A stretch of DNA of 64,000 nucleotides from Pelovirga terrestris (GTDB lineage: Bacteria > Desulfobacterota > Desulfuromonadia > Desulfuromonadales > Geopsychrobacteraceae). This document shows, in pieces, positions 52,096 through 62,027 of the stretch (positions are counted from its first letter, which is position 1; every line of letters starts with the position of its first letter). The notes beneath the pieces are model-generated. The model was given only the letters and a program-made list of their open reading frames with translations. It did not search any database and was not told the origin of the DNA. Location of the stretch: the NCBI RefSeq assembly GCF_014773365.1, contig NZ_JACWUN010000006.1:1-64000 (forward strand). The letters are read 5' to 3'. The translations under genes were made by a program, and so were the position numbers.

Positions 52096-53124
52096 ATGGC
52101 TGAATTGAATGAGCGTAGCCAGAAAATCCTGGAAGCGATCGTCAAGGATTATATTGCTTCCGCAGAGCCGGTAGGCAGTCGTGCCATTAGTCGCAGGCAT
52201 CACTTTAACCTGTCACCGGCGTCGGTGCGCAATGTCATGGCTGATCTTGAAGAGATGGGTCTGCTCTGCTCACCTCATACTTCGGCCGGGCGGATTCCGA
52301 CGGAAAAGGGGTTTCAGTATTATATCGACTCCCTGTTGCAGATTCGTGATTTGAGCGACAAGGAAAAGAAGCAGTTACGAAGTAGCTACCGTTTTTCCGG
52401 CATGAAGATGGAAGATATCATGCAGGAGGTCGGGCGGATTCTTTCGGGTTTATCCAAATACGCAGGGCTGGTGATGGTGCCGAAGTTTGCAACCACGGTC
52501 TTCCGTCAGATAGAATTCGTCCGTTTGTCCCATGGCCGTCTGCTGGTGATCTATGTGTCTGAAACCGGACTGGTACAAAACAAGGTGATCTCGGCTACTG
52601 CTGATATTGATCAGCGCGAGTTGGAAAAAATCAGCAATTATCTGAATCGAGAGCTTAATGGACTGACCATTAACCAGGTGCGGGAAAAACTGAAAAAAGA
52701 GATGCAGGATGAAATGACTCTCTATGATCAGTTACGCAAAAGAGCCTTGAGCTTGTCTTTTGCCGCCCTGCAGGACGAGATTGAGGATCAACTCTACGTT
52801 ACCGGTACCTCGTTGATGTTGGAGCAGCCTGAATTTTCGTCGCCGGATCAGATGCGGCGTCTGATCCAGACCTTTGAAAGCAAAAAAATTCTGATAGACT
52901 TACTCGATCGCAGCCAGTCAGCTCAGGGAGTGCAGATTTTTATCGGCAGTGAAGTCGATTTGAAGGGTTGCAGCCTCATTTCAGCGAATTTTTCCAATCG
53001 AAAAGGTGCGATAGGCGCTCTGGGTGTGGTCGGACCGATGCGTATGGACTATTCCCAGGTTGTGCCCATTGTTGATTTTACCGCCCAATTGGTTAGCCGT
53101 GTGCTTGATCGGGAAGCGGAATAA
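52096..53124 (+). CDS. hrcA: Heat-inducible transcription repressor HrcA
   Basis: A 342-residue repressor. The winged helix contains KDYIASAEPVGSRAISRRH and LSPASVRNVMADLEEMGLL; the central HrcA domain includes FATTVFRQIEFVRLS and LVIYVSETGLVQNKVI, and the C-terminal TGTSLMLEQPEF. The ATG at 52096 gives the normal N-terminus MAELNERSQKIL; the longer reading upstream runs through the CIRCE element. It represses its own operon and releases it upon heat shock. Confidence 0.96.
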   Translation: MAELNERSQKILEAIVKDYIASAEPVGSRAISRRHHFNLSPASVRNVMADLEEMGLLCSPHTSAGRIPTEKGFQYYIDSLLQIRDLSDKEKKQLRSSYRFSGMKMEDIMQEVGRILSGLSKYAGLVMVPKFATTVFRQIEFVRLSHGRLLVIYVSETGLVQNKVISATADIDQRELEKISNYLNRELNGLTINQVREKLKKEMQDEMTLYDQLRKRALSLSFAALQDEIEDQLYVTGTSLMLEQPEFSSPDQMRRLIQTFESKKILIDLLDRSQSAQGVQIFIGSEVDLKGCSLISANFSNRKGAIGALGVVGPMRMDYSQVVPIVDFTAQLVSRVLDREAE

Positions 53125-53144
53125 ATACATCAAAAAGGAGATGA

Positions 53145-53750
53145 ATGACTGTGGGTAAAAAGACCGAACAAAGTGCAGCAGATCAGGTTGCCGAGAACCC
53201 TGCCGAGGGTCTTCAGCCCGAGGCTGAACCCCTCGTGGAAAATAGCGATCTGGAGCAGCAGTTGACCCAAGCCCTTGAAGAGAAGCAGCGGTTACATGAG
53301 CAGTATCTAAGAACCCTTGCGGACATGGACAACCTGCGCAAACGCACAGCCCGCGAAAAAGAAGAGACTGCCAAGTTTGCTAATGAAGGAATCCTGCGTG
53401 ATATTCTGCCGGTGATTGACAATCTCGAACGGGCCTTGGAACATTCGGATAAAGCCGAAGACAGCGGGGGGCTATTTGAGGGCGTCCGCATGACCCTGAC
53501 CCAGTTCAACCAGGTGCTCAGCCGGTTCGGGGTGGAGACCATTGAATCTGTCGGCAAACCCTTTGACCCCGCTTATCATCAGGCGATGGGGCAGTTGGAG
53601 TCAGCTGACCATCCGGTTAACACGGTGATGGTGGAGATGCAGAAGGGCTACCAACTTAATGAACGTTTGCTGCGCCCAGCTTTTGTGCTGGTGGCAAAGT
53701 CGCCGGAACAAAAGCTTTCAGCAGCCGACGATGACAACAAAACTACCTGA
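53145..53750 (+). CDS. grpE: Nucleotide exchange factor GrpE
   Basis: A 201-residue GrpE with an acidic disordered N-terminus (about 1-45), a long dimerising helix (EEKQRLHEQYLRTLADMDNLRKR) and the C-terminal beta-domain with FGVETIESVGKPFDPAYHQAM and a conserved NERLLRPAFVLVA ending. It releases ADP from DnaK. Its start ATG has AAGGAG 5 bases upstream; it lies 20 bases after hrcA. Confidence 0.96.
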   Translation: MTVGKKTEQSAADQVAENPAEGLQPEAEPLVENSDLEQQLTQALEEKQRLHEQYLRTLADMDNLRKRTAREKEETAKFANEGILRDILPVIDNLERALEHSDKAEDSGGLFEGVRMTLTQFNQVLSRFGVETIESVGKPFDPAYHQAMGQLESADHPVNTVMVEMQKGYQLNERLLRPAFVLVAKSPEQKLSAADDDNKTT

Positions 53751-53786
53751 TATCAGGGAAAAAGGATCTAGGGAGGAAACAACATC

Positions 53787-55694
53787 ATGGGTAAAGTTAT
53801 TGGTATTGATTTAGGCACCACCAACTCCTGCGTCGCCATCATGGAAGGTGGCGAGCCGGTTGTTATTGCAAACTCGGAGGGGGCACGCACAACCCCGTCC
53901 ATGGTGGCATTCACCGAGTCGGGTGAGCGTCTGGTTGGTCAACAGGCCAAACGTCAGGCGGTGACCAATCCGGAGAACACACTGTTTGCCATCAAGCGTC
54001 TGATCGGCCGCAAGTTTACTTCGGAGGCCGTACAAAAAGACATGAAAATCAGCCCCTTCAAGATTATTGAGGCGGACAATGGCGATGCCTGGGTCCAGGT
54101 GCGGGAAAAGAAATACAGCGCGCCGGAAATCTCAGCCATGGTGCTGCAGAAGATGAAGCAGACCGCCGAGGACTACCTTGGGGAAAAAGTCACCGATGCG
54201 GTTATTACCGTGCCGGCCTACTTCAACGATTCCCAGCGCCAGGCCACCAAGGACGCCGGCAAGATCGCCGGTCTTAACGTCCTGCGTATCATCAACGAGC
54301 CAACCGCAGCGTCTCTGGCTTACGGCCTCGATAAAAAGAACGAAATGACCATCGCGGTTTTTGACCTCGGTGGCGGTACCTTCGATGTTTCCATTCTCGA
54401 TCTGGGTGATGGGGTCTTTGAGGTTAAGTCAACTAACGGCGATACCTTCCTTGGTGGTGAGGATTTTGACCAGTTGATCATCGACTATGTCGCCAATGAA
54501 TTCAAAAAAGATCAGGGAATCGACCTGCGTAACGACAAGATGGCCCTGCAACGCTTGAAGGAAGGGGCTGAAAAGGCCAAGATTGAGTTGTCTTCATCGA
54601 TGGAGACCGACATTAATCTTCCTTTTATTACCGCGGATCAGTCGGGACCGAAGCACTTGAACATCAAACTGTCTCGTTCAAAGCTTGAAAGTATCTGCAG
54701 CGGCCTGCTCGACAAGCTGGTGGGTCCCTGCAAGATGGCCCTGAAGGATGCCGGTCTGTCAGCCGGCGACATCCAGGAAGTGGTGCTGGTTGGCGGAATG
54801 ACCCGTATGCCGGCGGTACAGGAGCGGGTCAAAGAGATCTTTGGCAGAACCCCAAGCAGGGGAGTCAACCCTGACGAGGTTGTTGCTATCGGTGCAGCGA
54901 TTCAGGGTGGAGTGTTGACCGGTGATGTCAAGGATGTCCTGCTCCTCGATGTCACCCCATTGTCTCTGGGGATTGAAACCCTCGGCGGGGTCATGACCAA
55001 GCTGATCGAGAAGAATACCACGGTTCCGTGTAAGAAGAGCCAGGTGTTTTCCACCGCTGCCGACAATCAGCCGGCGGTGTCGGTTCACGTCCTCCAGGGT
55101 GAGCGTGAGATGGCCAATGATAACAAGACCATCGGAAACTTTGAACTGGTTGGTCTGCCCCCCGCGCCGCGCGGCGTGCCGCAGATCGAAGTGACCTTCG
55201 ATATTGACGCTAATGGCATTCTGCACGTATCAGCCAAGGATCTGGGAACCGGTAAGGAGCAGTCGATCCAGATCACTGCTTCCAGTGGTTTATCCGAGGC
55301 AGAAATTCAGCAGATGGTCAAGGATGCTGAACTCCATGCCGGTGATGACAAAAAGAAACGTGAACTGATTGAAGCCCGCAACCAGGCTGATGGTTTAGCT
55401 TACACAACGGAAAAATCCCTGGCCGAGCATGGTGAAAAGGTTGATAGTGACACCAAGGCAAAGATTCAGGAGGCCCTGGATGAGCTGAAAAAAGCGATTG
55501 AAGGGGATGACGCGGAGCTGATCAAGAAAAAAAGTGAGGCCCTCGCCCAGGTTTCTCATAAACTTGCTGAGGTGATGTATTCCCAGGGCCAGGAAGATGC
55601 CGGTGCTCCCGGCAGCGAGGGGACGACAGCTGAGGACTCAGCCAAGGACGACGTCGTTGAGGCCGAATTCGAGGACGTAGACGACAAGAAGTAA
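53787..55694 (+). CDS. dnaK: Chaperone DnaK (Hsp70)
   Basis: A 635-residue Hsp70. The ATPase domain begins [20 protein letters not shown], and includes [20 protein letters not shown] and [13 protein letters not shown]; the peptide-binding domain follows [17 protein letters not shown], and the C-terminus ends with the acidic EFEDVDDKK motif used by co-chaperones. AGGGAGGAAAC lies before the ATG. The hairpin downstream separates it from dnaJ. Confidence 0.98.
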   Translation: MGKVIGIDLGTTNSCVAIMEGGEPVVIANSEGARTTPSMVAFTESGERLVGQQAKRQAVTNPENTLFAIKRLIGRKFTSEAVQKDMKISPFKIIEADNGDAWVQVREKKYSAPEISAMVLQKMKQTAEDYLGEKVTDAVITVPAYFNDSQRQATKDAGKIAGLNVLRIINEPTAASLAYGLDKKNEMTIAVFDLGGGTFDVSILDLGDGVFEVKSTNGDTFLGGEDFDQLIIDYVANEFKKDQGIDLRNDKMALQRLKEGAEKAKIELSSSMETDINLPFITADQSGPKHLNIKLSRSKLESICSGLLDKLVGPCKMALKDAGLSAGDIQEVVLVGGMTRMPAVQERVKEIFGRTPSRGVNPDEVVAIGAAIQGGVLTGDVKDVLLLDVTPLSLGIETLGGVMTKLIEKNTTVPCKKSQVFSTAADNQPAVSVHVLQGEREMANDNKTIGNFELVGLPPAPRGVPQIEVTFDIDANGILHVSAKDLGTGKEQSIQITASSGLSEAEIQQMVKDAELHAGDDKKKRELIEARNQADGLAYTTEKSLAEHGEKVDSDTKAKIQEALDELKKAIEGDDAELIKKKSEALAQVSHKLAEVMYSQGQEDAGAPGSEGTTAEDSAKDDVVEAEFEDVDDKK

Positions 55695-55709
55695 ATTGCT
55701 AACCGGGCC

Positions 55710-55752
55710 GGACGCTGACCTTGCTGATCATTGGTCGGCGTTCGCCTTTTTT
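55710..55752 (+). terminator. Intrinsic terminator/attenuator between dnaK and dnaJ
   Basis: GGACGCTGACC (55710-55720) pairs with GGTCGGCGTTC (55733-55743) including two G-T pairs, and is followed by GCC and six T. It likely lets only part of transcription continue into dnaJ. Confidence 0.75.
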
Positions 55753-55769
55753 CTGTCTGGATAATTATT

Positions 55770-56882
55770 TTGGTAAAATCTGACTATTACGAGATCCTGG
55801 AAGTCAACCGTAACGCCAGTGAAACGGAAATAAAAAAAGCCTATCGGCGCTTAGCGGTGCAATACCACCCGGATAAAAACCCAGGTAACAAGGAAGCTGA
55901 AAATAAATTCAAGGAGCTCTCCGAGGCTTACGCGGTTCTTTCCGACCCCCAGAAGCGGGCAACCTATGATCAGTTTGGTCACGCCGGGGTTAACGGTGCC
56001 GGCGGCTTCTCAGGCGGTGGCTTCGATTTCGGCGGCGCACCTTTTGAGGATATTTTCGGTGATATCTTTGGCGATATCTTCGGTGGCTCACGGCGCCCCG
56101 GACGTGGCCGTCGTGGTGATGACCTGCGTTACAACCTGACCATCAGTTTCGAAGAAGCGGCATTTGGGGCCGAAAAGAAACTGCAGCTGCCGCGCAGTCA
56201 GCCGTGTGAAAGCTGCCAGGGCAGTGGCGCTCGCAGTGGAACCTCACCTCAGACCTGTTCAACCTGCCGCGGTGCCGGTCAGGTACGTTATCAGCAGGGG
56301 TTTTTCACCATGACCCGCCCCTGTCCTGACTGTCACGGTGAAGGAAAAACGATCAAAGATCCCTGCCCCGATTGTAAAGGCAGTGGTCGCGTCAAACAAA
56401 AGCGCACCTTGCCCCTTAATGTGCCCGCCGGGGTGGAAAATGGTACCCGCCTGAAACTTAGTGGCGAAGGGGAGATGGGCAGTCAGGGTGGTGCTCCTGG
56501 TGATCTGTACGTTGTGATCAGCGTCAAAAAACATCCGATCTTTGAACGCGATGGTCAGGATGTGATTTGTGAGGTGCCGATTTCTTTTGTCCAGGCCGCC
56601 CTTGGTTGCGAACTCGAGGTTCCCACCCTTGAAGGTCGGGTCAACCTTAAAGTGCCGGCGGGGACCCAGAGCGGGAAGATTTTTAAATTGTCGGGCAAGG
56701 GGATTGTCGCTCTGCAAGGTTATGGCCGTGGCGATCAGCTGGTGGTATTGCGGGTCGAGGTTCCCACTAAACTCAATGCGCGTCAAAAAGAACTACTCGA
56801 AGATTTTGCCAAAGCTGGTGGCGAAGAAATCCATCCCCAGGGGAAGGGTTTCTTTGATAAGGTGAAAGAACTGTTCGACTGA
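55770..56882 (+). CDS. dnaJ: Chaperone DnaJ (Hsp40)
   Basis: A 370-residue class I J-protein. J domain with HPD in [10 protein letters not shown], a Gly/Phe-rich region ([22 protein letters not shown]), and four zinc-finger CxxCxGxG repeats ([32 protein letters not shown]), then C-terminal substrate domains. The start is the TTG at 55770, giving the standard [12 protein letters not shown]; the longer frame upstream overlaps the terminator region. No strong Shine-Dalgarno precedes the TTG, consistent with lower production than DnaK. Confidence 0.94.
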   Translation: MVKSDYYEILEVNRNASETEIKKAYRRLAVQYHPDKNPGNKEAENKFKELSEAYAVLSDPQKRATYDQFGHAGVNGAGGFSGGGFDFGGAPFEDIFGDIFGDIFGGSRRPGRGRRGDDLRYNLTISFEEAAFGAEKKLQLPRSQPCESCQGSGARSGTSPQTCSTCRGAGQVRYQQGFFTMTRPCPDCHGEGKTIKDPCPDCKGSGRVKQKRTLPLNVPAGVENGTRLKLSGEGEMGSQGGAPGDLYVVISVKKHPIFERDGQDVICEVPISFVQAALGCELEVPTLEGRVNLKVPAGTQSGKIFKLSGKGIVALQGYGRGDQLVVLRVEVPTKLNARQKELLEDFAKAGGEEIHPQGKGFFDKVKELFD

Positions 56883-56922
56883 CATTTTTTGGTTGGTGCA
56901 GCGCTTTCAACATGGAGTACCG

Positions 56923-58770
56923 ATGAAGCGATTCACTTTTGTGTTTCTCTTGCTGTTAGGCCTGTGTTTGTGCCCGGGGTGGTCGAGTGTGGCAACCGCC
57001 GCTGAGGTTGAGCGTGGCCTGGAGCTTTATCAATTGGGGCGCTATGATCAGGCCCTCGCGGTACTGCGTGAACAGATTCGTAACGCGCCTGAAAATATTG
57101 ACACAGGCCGTGCTTTTGCCTTGATCGGTAGAATTCTGACCGAGCGACAGCAGTATCCCGAGGTCATTCTCTATCTGCAGCGTACCCCTGAGGTGTTACG
57201 CAGCCCTGAGATCGATTTACACCATGGCCACGCCCTGGGGGCTACCGGCCATGGTGCCGAAGCGCTGCGCATGTTGCAACCGCTGATCGGCGAGCCTTTG
57301 ACTCCGGCGGATCAGGGGCTTCTGTTCCAATCTCTGGCCCGCGCAGCTATCGCTGAAGATCAGCCGTTATTTGCCTTGTACTATGTGCACCAGGAACTGG
57401 CCCTGGAGGCTGACCGGGAGACGGTTCTGGTAAGGGCGCGACAGCTGCTGCAGAATCGTTTGTCTGATATTGACCTGGCCGAAGCAGCTTTTATGTGGCA
57501 GGGGACAGAGATCGGTCAGGATGCCCGACTGCAACTTGCCCGGCGGGCGCTGGCACGGCAGAATTCACAAGCGGCAAGAGAGCAGCTGGAAAACCTCTTT
57601 GCGCTCGGTGTCCCTTTCCCTTACTGGCAGGAAGCCGAGGATCTGTTGCAACGTACCCGGGACGATGGCTGGCTCAATCGCAACGCCATCGGGGTGTTGC
57701 TGCCCCTGTCAGGGCCATATGCTTTTTATGGTGAAATGGTTAAAAACGGCCTTGAACTGGCTCTGGCAGAACACAATAAGACCCGTTTTCCCGTGCGTTT
57801 TATCTACCGTGACAGCGCCGGCACTGTGCCCACTGCCCGTCTGGTTAGCGGGCTGGCCAATGAAGATCGGGTGATCGGCGTTATCGGTCCACTGCTCAGT
57901 GCTGATGCTATGGATGCAGCCCGTGAAGCCCAGCGGCAGATGGTGCCGCTGTTGGCGTTGGCGCAGACCGAGGGGCTACCTCAGGTTGGTAACTTTATAT
58001 TTCGTGATACGGTCACTGCGGAACAGCAGGTAGCGGCCCTGGTCGATTATGCCAAAGCTGACCAGCGCATCAGTTTTTCGGTGTTGCGTCCGCAGACCCG
58101 TAGTGGCGAGCAGATGACCCGGCTGTTTGAAACGATGGTACGCCGTAGTGGAGGGGAACTGGTTGATGTTATCAGCTACCCGGAGGGAACCACCGATTTT
58201 CGCGGGCAGATTGAGCAATTGCTCTGGTCCAATCGCAGCCGACCGATTTCTGAAGAAAAAAGAGGCGGCCTTGAACCGCCCGAATATCCCCTGCCCCCTT
58301 TCCATTCCCTGTTTATTCCCGATTTTGCTGAAAATATCAGTCTGATTGCGCCGCAGTTGATGTTTTATGGCATCAAGGATGTGCTGTTGCTCGGGATCAA
58401 TGGTTGGTATTCGCCGGAACTGATCAATCGTGCCGGTCGTTTTCTGGATAATGCGGTATTTGTTGAGGCTTTTTATGCCGATAGCAGGACCCCGGAGGTG
58501 CGACGTTTTGTCAGTCTGTACCGCAGTACCTATGGTGAGGAGCCAAGTATTCTCGAAGCTCAGGCCTTTGATGCGGCGAGCCTGATGCTGGCTACCGTTG
58601 ATCGGTCGGAAGTAGCTAATCGCGAGGACCTGCGGATCGCTTTACTGAATATTGATGATATTCGTGGCGTAACCGGCACCAGGGGGTTTGATCTGGAGGG
58701 CGAGGCGATCAAGGAGCTCAACCTGCTGGGGGTGCAACGGGGTCGTCTGGTCCAGAAATCCAAGCCATAG
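56923..58770 (+). CDS. Periplasmic binding-fold protein with TPR-like N-terminus (LpoA/YraM-like penicillin-binding protein activator)
   Basis: A 615-residue exported protein. A signal peptide (about 1-25) is followed by helical repeats (about 30-250: GLELYQLGRYDQALAVLREQ) and a periplasmic-binding-protein domain of the type I fold (from GVLLPLSGPYAFYGEMVKNG, with VIGVIGPLLSADAM). This arrangement matches the LpoA/penicillin-binding-protein-activator family in which TPR modules precede a binding-fold domain, but the lipobox Cys of LpoA is not evident (CLCPGW precedes cleavage). An amino-acid-binding role is also possible. GGAG lies 5 bases before the ATG. Confidence 0.75.
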   Translation: MKRFTFVFLLLLGLCLCPGWSSVATAAEVERGLELYQLGRYDQALAVLREQIRNAPENIDTGRAFALIGRILTERQQYPEVILYLQRTPEVLRSPEIDLHHGHALGATGHGAEALRMLQPLIGEPLTPADQGLLFQSLARAAIAEDQPLFALYYVHQELALEADRETVLVRARQLLQNRLSDIDLAEAAFMWQGTEIGQDARLQLARRALARQNSQAAREQLENLFALGVPFPYWQEAEDLLQRTRDDGWLNRNAIGVLLPLSGPYAFYGEMVKNGLELALAEHNKTRFPVRFIYRDSAGTVPTARLVSGLANEDRVIGVIGPLLSADAMDAAREAQRQMVPLLALAQTEGLPQVGNFIFRDTVTAEQQVAALVDYAKADQRISFSVLRPQTRSGEQMTRLFETMVRRSGGELVDVISYPEGTTDFRGQIEQLLWSNRSRPISEEKRGGLEPPEYPLPPFHSLFIPDFAENISLIAPQLMFYGIKDVLLLGINGWYSPELINRAGRFLDNAVFVEAFYADSRTPEVRRFVSLYRSTYGEEPSILEAQAFDAASLMLATVDRSEVANREDLRIALLNIDDIRGVTGTRGFDLEGEAIKELNLLGVQRGRLVQKSKP

Positions 58771-58779
58771 CTCTGTCTT

Positions 58780-58836
58780 GCTATCTGTTCAGCACTGGAT
58801 TGACAGACCCTGGCAAGGACAGTAGTGCATAGATAC
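58780..58836. repeat. Short copy (57 bp) of dispersed palindromic repeat family
   Basis: From GCTATCTGTTCAGCACT to AGTAGTGCATAGATAC, ends as inverted repeats; interior GACAGACCCTGGCAAGGACAG resembles the right arm of the other copies. It lies 9 bases after the stop of the LpoA-like gene. Confidence 0.7.
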
Positions 58837-58852
58837 CTGCCTTGGCTCTTGT

Positions 58853-59917
58853 TCAGGAAGATCGCGGCAACAATTCAAGGGCGCGTGAGCGCCACGAAAG
58901 CACGCCGATCTGGATGTGCATGCGCGCTGCAAGCTGGGGAAAATCACTACCGATGACGTTGGCAGCAAAATTAGCAAGGAAGCGCGATTTCAGTTCAGCG
59001 CGCGCGCGATCCATTCCGATTCCTTCGTAGGGAACCGACGTAAATAGCAAAAAGCCATCGTCGGGAATCCGTCCGGCAGTCATATTCCCCTCAATAATCC
59101 CTGCCGCTTTACGAATCGGATCTGCCAGGTCCGGGCTGTAGGGCCCAATAATCAGTGCCAGATTCGGCGTATGCAGAAAGTCGAAGCCGCGCCCCAGGCA
59201 GATCATCCATTCCCGATGTTCTACATCCAGCAACCGACAGGTGTTGCGTACCTCGGCAATGCGCTTAATATTCCCCTGCAGCAAGGGGAGCAGGTCGTGC
59301 TGCATCTGTTCCGGCATGTCGGGAAACATGCTTGCGATCTTGTGATCCAGCGCTGGTATGTCAGCCGGTGAAAGGGTTGACAGGTCGAGAAGTTCATCCT
59401 CAGCCCCATGCAGGATCAGGGCATCATCATCTGTTTCATAGCCACAGAGAAGAGGATAGATGGTGCCGTGGCGGTTGCCAAAGATATATTCCGCCTGTTG
59501 CTTGATTTCCCGGCAATGGGCGAGGGCAGCTGCAGTATCACAGTCAAAACCTCCACATCCACGGCGGTCATCTCCACGGGAAAAGTGATAGGTGATGAAA
59601 AACAGAACCTGGTGGCCGGCCGCCAGCATGCGGTGAACTTCCGCCGCCAGGACTTCTCCCAGATGCGGCCAGCCGAGGTTAAACATACCGCCAAGGTTAC
59701 GGAAGGGCTGGATGATGCCGGGCGGGGTACCGGTAGCAACCGGGATATTGATGCGCCCGTCCATACATTTAAGGACCATAATCGCAGTGGGGTATTTGGC
59801 GAGATAAAATTCCCGGGCCAGGCTGGCATCAGGACTGCGAAACTCAGCGGTGTGACGTTGAGCGAGATCCTGTAGCCAGGCGATGCGTTCGGCAATCGGT
59901 TGTTGATGAATCAGCAT
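58853..59917 (-). CDS. Carbonic-anhydrase-like protein with CsoSCA-type zinc-site pattern
   Basis: A 354-residue soluble protein. It has the beta-class-like Cys-x-Asp-x-Arg triad C51-D53-R55 (in LKCMDGRIN) and a second ligand group H111 and C121 in YHFSRGDDRRGCGGF. In carboxysomal carbonic anhydrase (CsoSCA) the zinc ligands are likewise one Cys in a C-x-D-x-R motif and a His and Cys about 11 apart, so a zinc enzyme hydrating CO2 is plausible, but no carboxysome genes are nearby. An ordinary beta carbonic anhydrase gene lies just upstream on the same strand. Catalytic activity is not shown by the sequence. Confidence 0.7.
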   Translation of the reverse strand: MLIHQQPIAERIAWLQDLAQRHTAEFRSPDASLAREFYLAKYPTAIMVLKCMDGRINIPVATGTPPGIIQPFRNLGGMFNLGWPHLGEVLAAEVHRMLAAGHQVLFFITYHFSRGDDRRGCGGFDCDTAAALAHCREIKQQAEYIFGNRHGTIYPLLCGYETDDDALILHGAEDELLDLSTLSPADIPALDHKIASMFPDMPEQMQHDLLPLLQGNIKRIAEVRNTCRLLDVEHREWMICLGRGFDFLHTPNLALIIGPYSPDLADPIRKAAGIIEGNMTAGRIPDDGFLLFTSVPYEGIGMDRARAELKSRFLANFAANVIGSDFPQLAARMHIQIGVLSWRSRALELLPRSS

Positions 59918-59944
59918 GCCTAGCTCTCACCTGAAAGAGTCATG

Positions 59945-60628
59945 TTAGTCGACTTTTTGGCCTTCAGTCGGGGGGCTGTAACGCTCAACCAGGATTTCAA
60001 ACTCAGCAGTTAACTGATTGTAGCAGCGCAGCTGGCCGGTGCCGATATTGTAGTACCAGCCATGCAGGCTCAGTTGGCCACGGTTGACCCGTTCACGCAC
60101 CCAGGGAAAAGTCATCAGGTTTTTTAACGAAACGAGGATCGATTCCTTTTCACAGGCGCGTAGCTGTTTTTCCTCCGGCGCGTCGACAAGGTCCTGCAGC
60201 ACCTTGTCGCGAGCAGAAGCGGCAATGCTGACCCATTTGCTGATGAATTCACCGGCAATCTCCCCTTTGGCGCTCTTCATCAAGGCGTTGATGCCACCGC
60301 ATTGGGAGTGCCCCAGGATGATGATGTCAGAGACATTGAGATAGCAGACGGCATATTCTATCGTTGAACTGACACCATGGTAGTCATCACTTTTGGCATC
60401 GCTTTTAACGTAAGGGGGAACCAGATTGGCAATATTGCGCAGAATAAACAGATCACCGGGGGCACAGGCAGTCAGCAGCGCCGGATCGACCCGGGAATCG
60501 CAACAGCCGATCAGCAGGGCCTGCGGCCTTTGACCGGCAGCCAGAGAGGTTGCGAGTTCAGCGTTTTCGCCAAAGTGCTGTTTTTGAAAAACGCCAATCC
60601 CATCGAGAAATTTACTCACGTCCGCCAT
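59945..60628 (-). CDS. Beta-class carbonic anhydrase
   Basis: A 227-residue enzyme. Zinc ligands and catalytic dyad: C42, D44 and R46 in GCCDSRVDP, H107 and C110 in GHSQCGG. It is of the bacterial Can type and converts CO2 and bicarbonate. The ATG is followed by a regular N-terminal helix (SKFLDGIGVFQKQHFG). It stands 27 bases upstream of the second carbonic-anhydrase-like gene, in what looks like one operon. Upstream 60629-60893 is a divergent spacer with no further element that I could define. Confidence 0.94.
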   Translation of the reverse strand: MADVSKFLDGIGVFQKQHFGENAELATSLAAGQRPQALLIGCCDSRVDPALLTACAPGDLFILRNIANLVPPYVKSDAKSDDYHGVSSTIEYAVCYLNVSDIIILGHSQCGGINALMKSAKGEIAGEFISKWVSIAASARDKVLQDLVDAPEEKQLRACEKESILVSLKNLMTFPWVRERVNRGQLSLHGWYYNIGTGQLRCYNQLTAEFEILVERYSPPTEGQKVD

Positions 60629-60893
60629 GATTCCATCTCCATCGAATGTAATATGGGCTGAATAGTAGCATAAAAAAAACGCTAAAACACTGTTTTTTCA
60701 GCTCTTGCGGTGAGGCAGAAAAGCGAAAAAAGTAAAAGAATTCAGCTGTGATCGTTGTTGGCAATGCAAATGGCTTCCAGTGAAGAACTTGTGATATGCT
60801 GCAGCGGCAAGTCTTTAGCAGATGATCCATCGCAATAATAACCTGGCCTGACGTTCGAAAGAATTGGTCATACAAAAAAAGCAGGGGAGCAAG

Positions 60894-61973
60894 ATGTCAA
60901 GTCAATTTGGACGGCTATTCAATATCAGTACCTTTGGCGAGTCCCACTGTTACGGGGTCGGAGTCAGTGTCGATGGGGTGCCGGCGCGGATGTCCCTGTG
61001 CGAAGCCGATATCCAACGTCAACTTGACCGGCGTCGCCCGGGCGGTAACCAACTCGGCACGGAACGTAACGAAGCTGATCAGGTGATGATTCTTTCCGGG
61101 GTTGAAAAGGGTCTGACCCTGGGTACCCCCATCGGGATGCTGGTGAAAAATAAGGATCAGCGTCCTGCTGACTATGGTTCCATGAGCGAGATTCCCCGGC
61201 CGTCTCATGCTGATTATACCTATCGGATGAAATACGGGATTCACGCTTCCAGTGGGGGGGGGCGCTCCAGTGCGCGGGAAACCATCGGACGGGTTGCCGC
61301 CGGCGCGATTGCTGATAAGTTTCTGCGTGAACACTATGGCATTGACATTGTCGCCTGGGTCAGTGGCGTCGGACAACAAGCCAGCGCTGCCATCAACATG
61401 GAGACGATCCAGCGTGATCAGGTTGATGAATACGCCATCCGCTGTCCTGACCCGGGTGCGGCAGAGAAGATGACCCGGGAGATTGTCGCCGCCCGGGAAA
61501 GTAAGGATTCCGTCGGCGGAGTGATTACCTGTGTCTGCCGTAACCTGCCGGTGGGGCTGGGCGAACCGGCCTTTGATCGCCTGGAGGCACTGCTTGCCCA
61601 TGCGATGTTATCGATTCCGGCGACCAAGGGTTTTGAAATTGGTTCCGGTTTTGCCGGTGCCCAGCGACACGGATCGGAGCATAATGACCCATTTGTTCGC
61701 AAAGGTGAGCGCCTTGGTACAGTGACCAATAACAGTGGCGGCGTTCAGGGGGGGATTTCCAATGGCGAGCCGGTCTGGTTTCGCGTTGCTTTCAAGCCGC
61801 CGGCAACGATTGGTCTGGCCCAGCAGACGGTCGATTATACCGGTAACCCGGTGACCCTCGAAGCCAAGGGGCGCCATGATCCTTGTGTGGTACCACGCGC
61901 GGTGCCGATTGTCGAAAGCATGGCGGCGCTGGTTCTGGCCGACCTGGCCCTGATCCAGAAGATGAGAAACTGA
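60894..61973 (+). CDS. aroC: Chorismate synthase
   Basis: A 359-residue FMN-dependent enzyme that makes chorismate, the branch point to aromatic amino acids and folate. It has [19 protein letters not shown] and [16 protein letters not shown] at the start, then [21 protein letters not shown] and the conserved C-terminal [14 protein letters not shown] and [12 protein letters not shown]. The ATG at 60894 has AGGGGAGC upstream and the family start. Confidence 0.96.
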   Translation: MSSQFGRLFNISTFGESHCYGVGVSVDGVPARMSLCEADIQRQLDRRRPGGNQLGTERNEADQVMILSGVEKGLTLGTPIGMLVKNKDQRPADYGSMSEIPRPSHADYTYRMKYGIHASSGGGRSSARETIGRVAAGAIADKFLREHYGIDIVAWVSGVGQQASAAINMETIQRDQVDEYAIRCPDPGAAEKMTREIVAARESKDSVGGVITCVCRNLPVGLGEPAFDRLEALLAHAMLSIPATKGFEIGSGFAGAQRHGSEHNDPFVRKGERLGTVTNNSGGVQGGISNGEPVWFRVAFKPPATIGLAQQTVDYTGNPVTLEAKGRHDPCVVPRAVPIVESMAALVLADLALIQKMRN

Positions 61974-62027
61974 TGGGGAGCCTTCGCCTGAAGGTTGCTG
62001 ATCCGGGGATTCCCGGCGAAAGTACAA

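Noticed and set aside
60650-60662. GGGCTGAATAGTAGC considered as another repeat terminus
   Set aside because: Only the end resembles the family; neither arm nor opposite end is present nearby, so chance similarity is as likely.
60915-61601. 228-residue antisense open frame over aroC
   Set aside because: Composition and position are those of a reverse-frame shadow of a strongly conserved gene.
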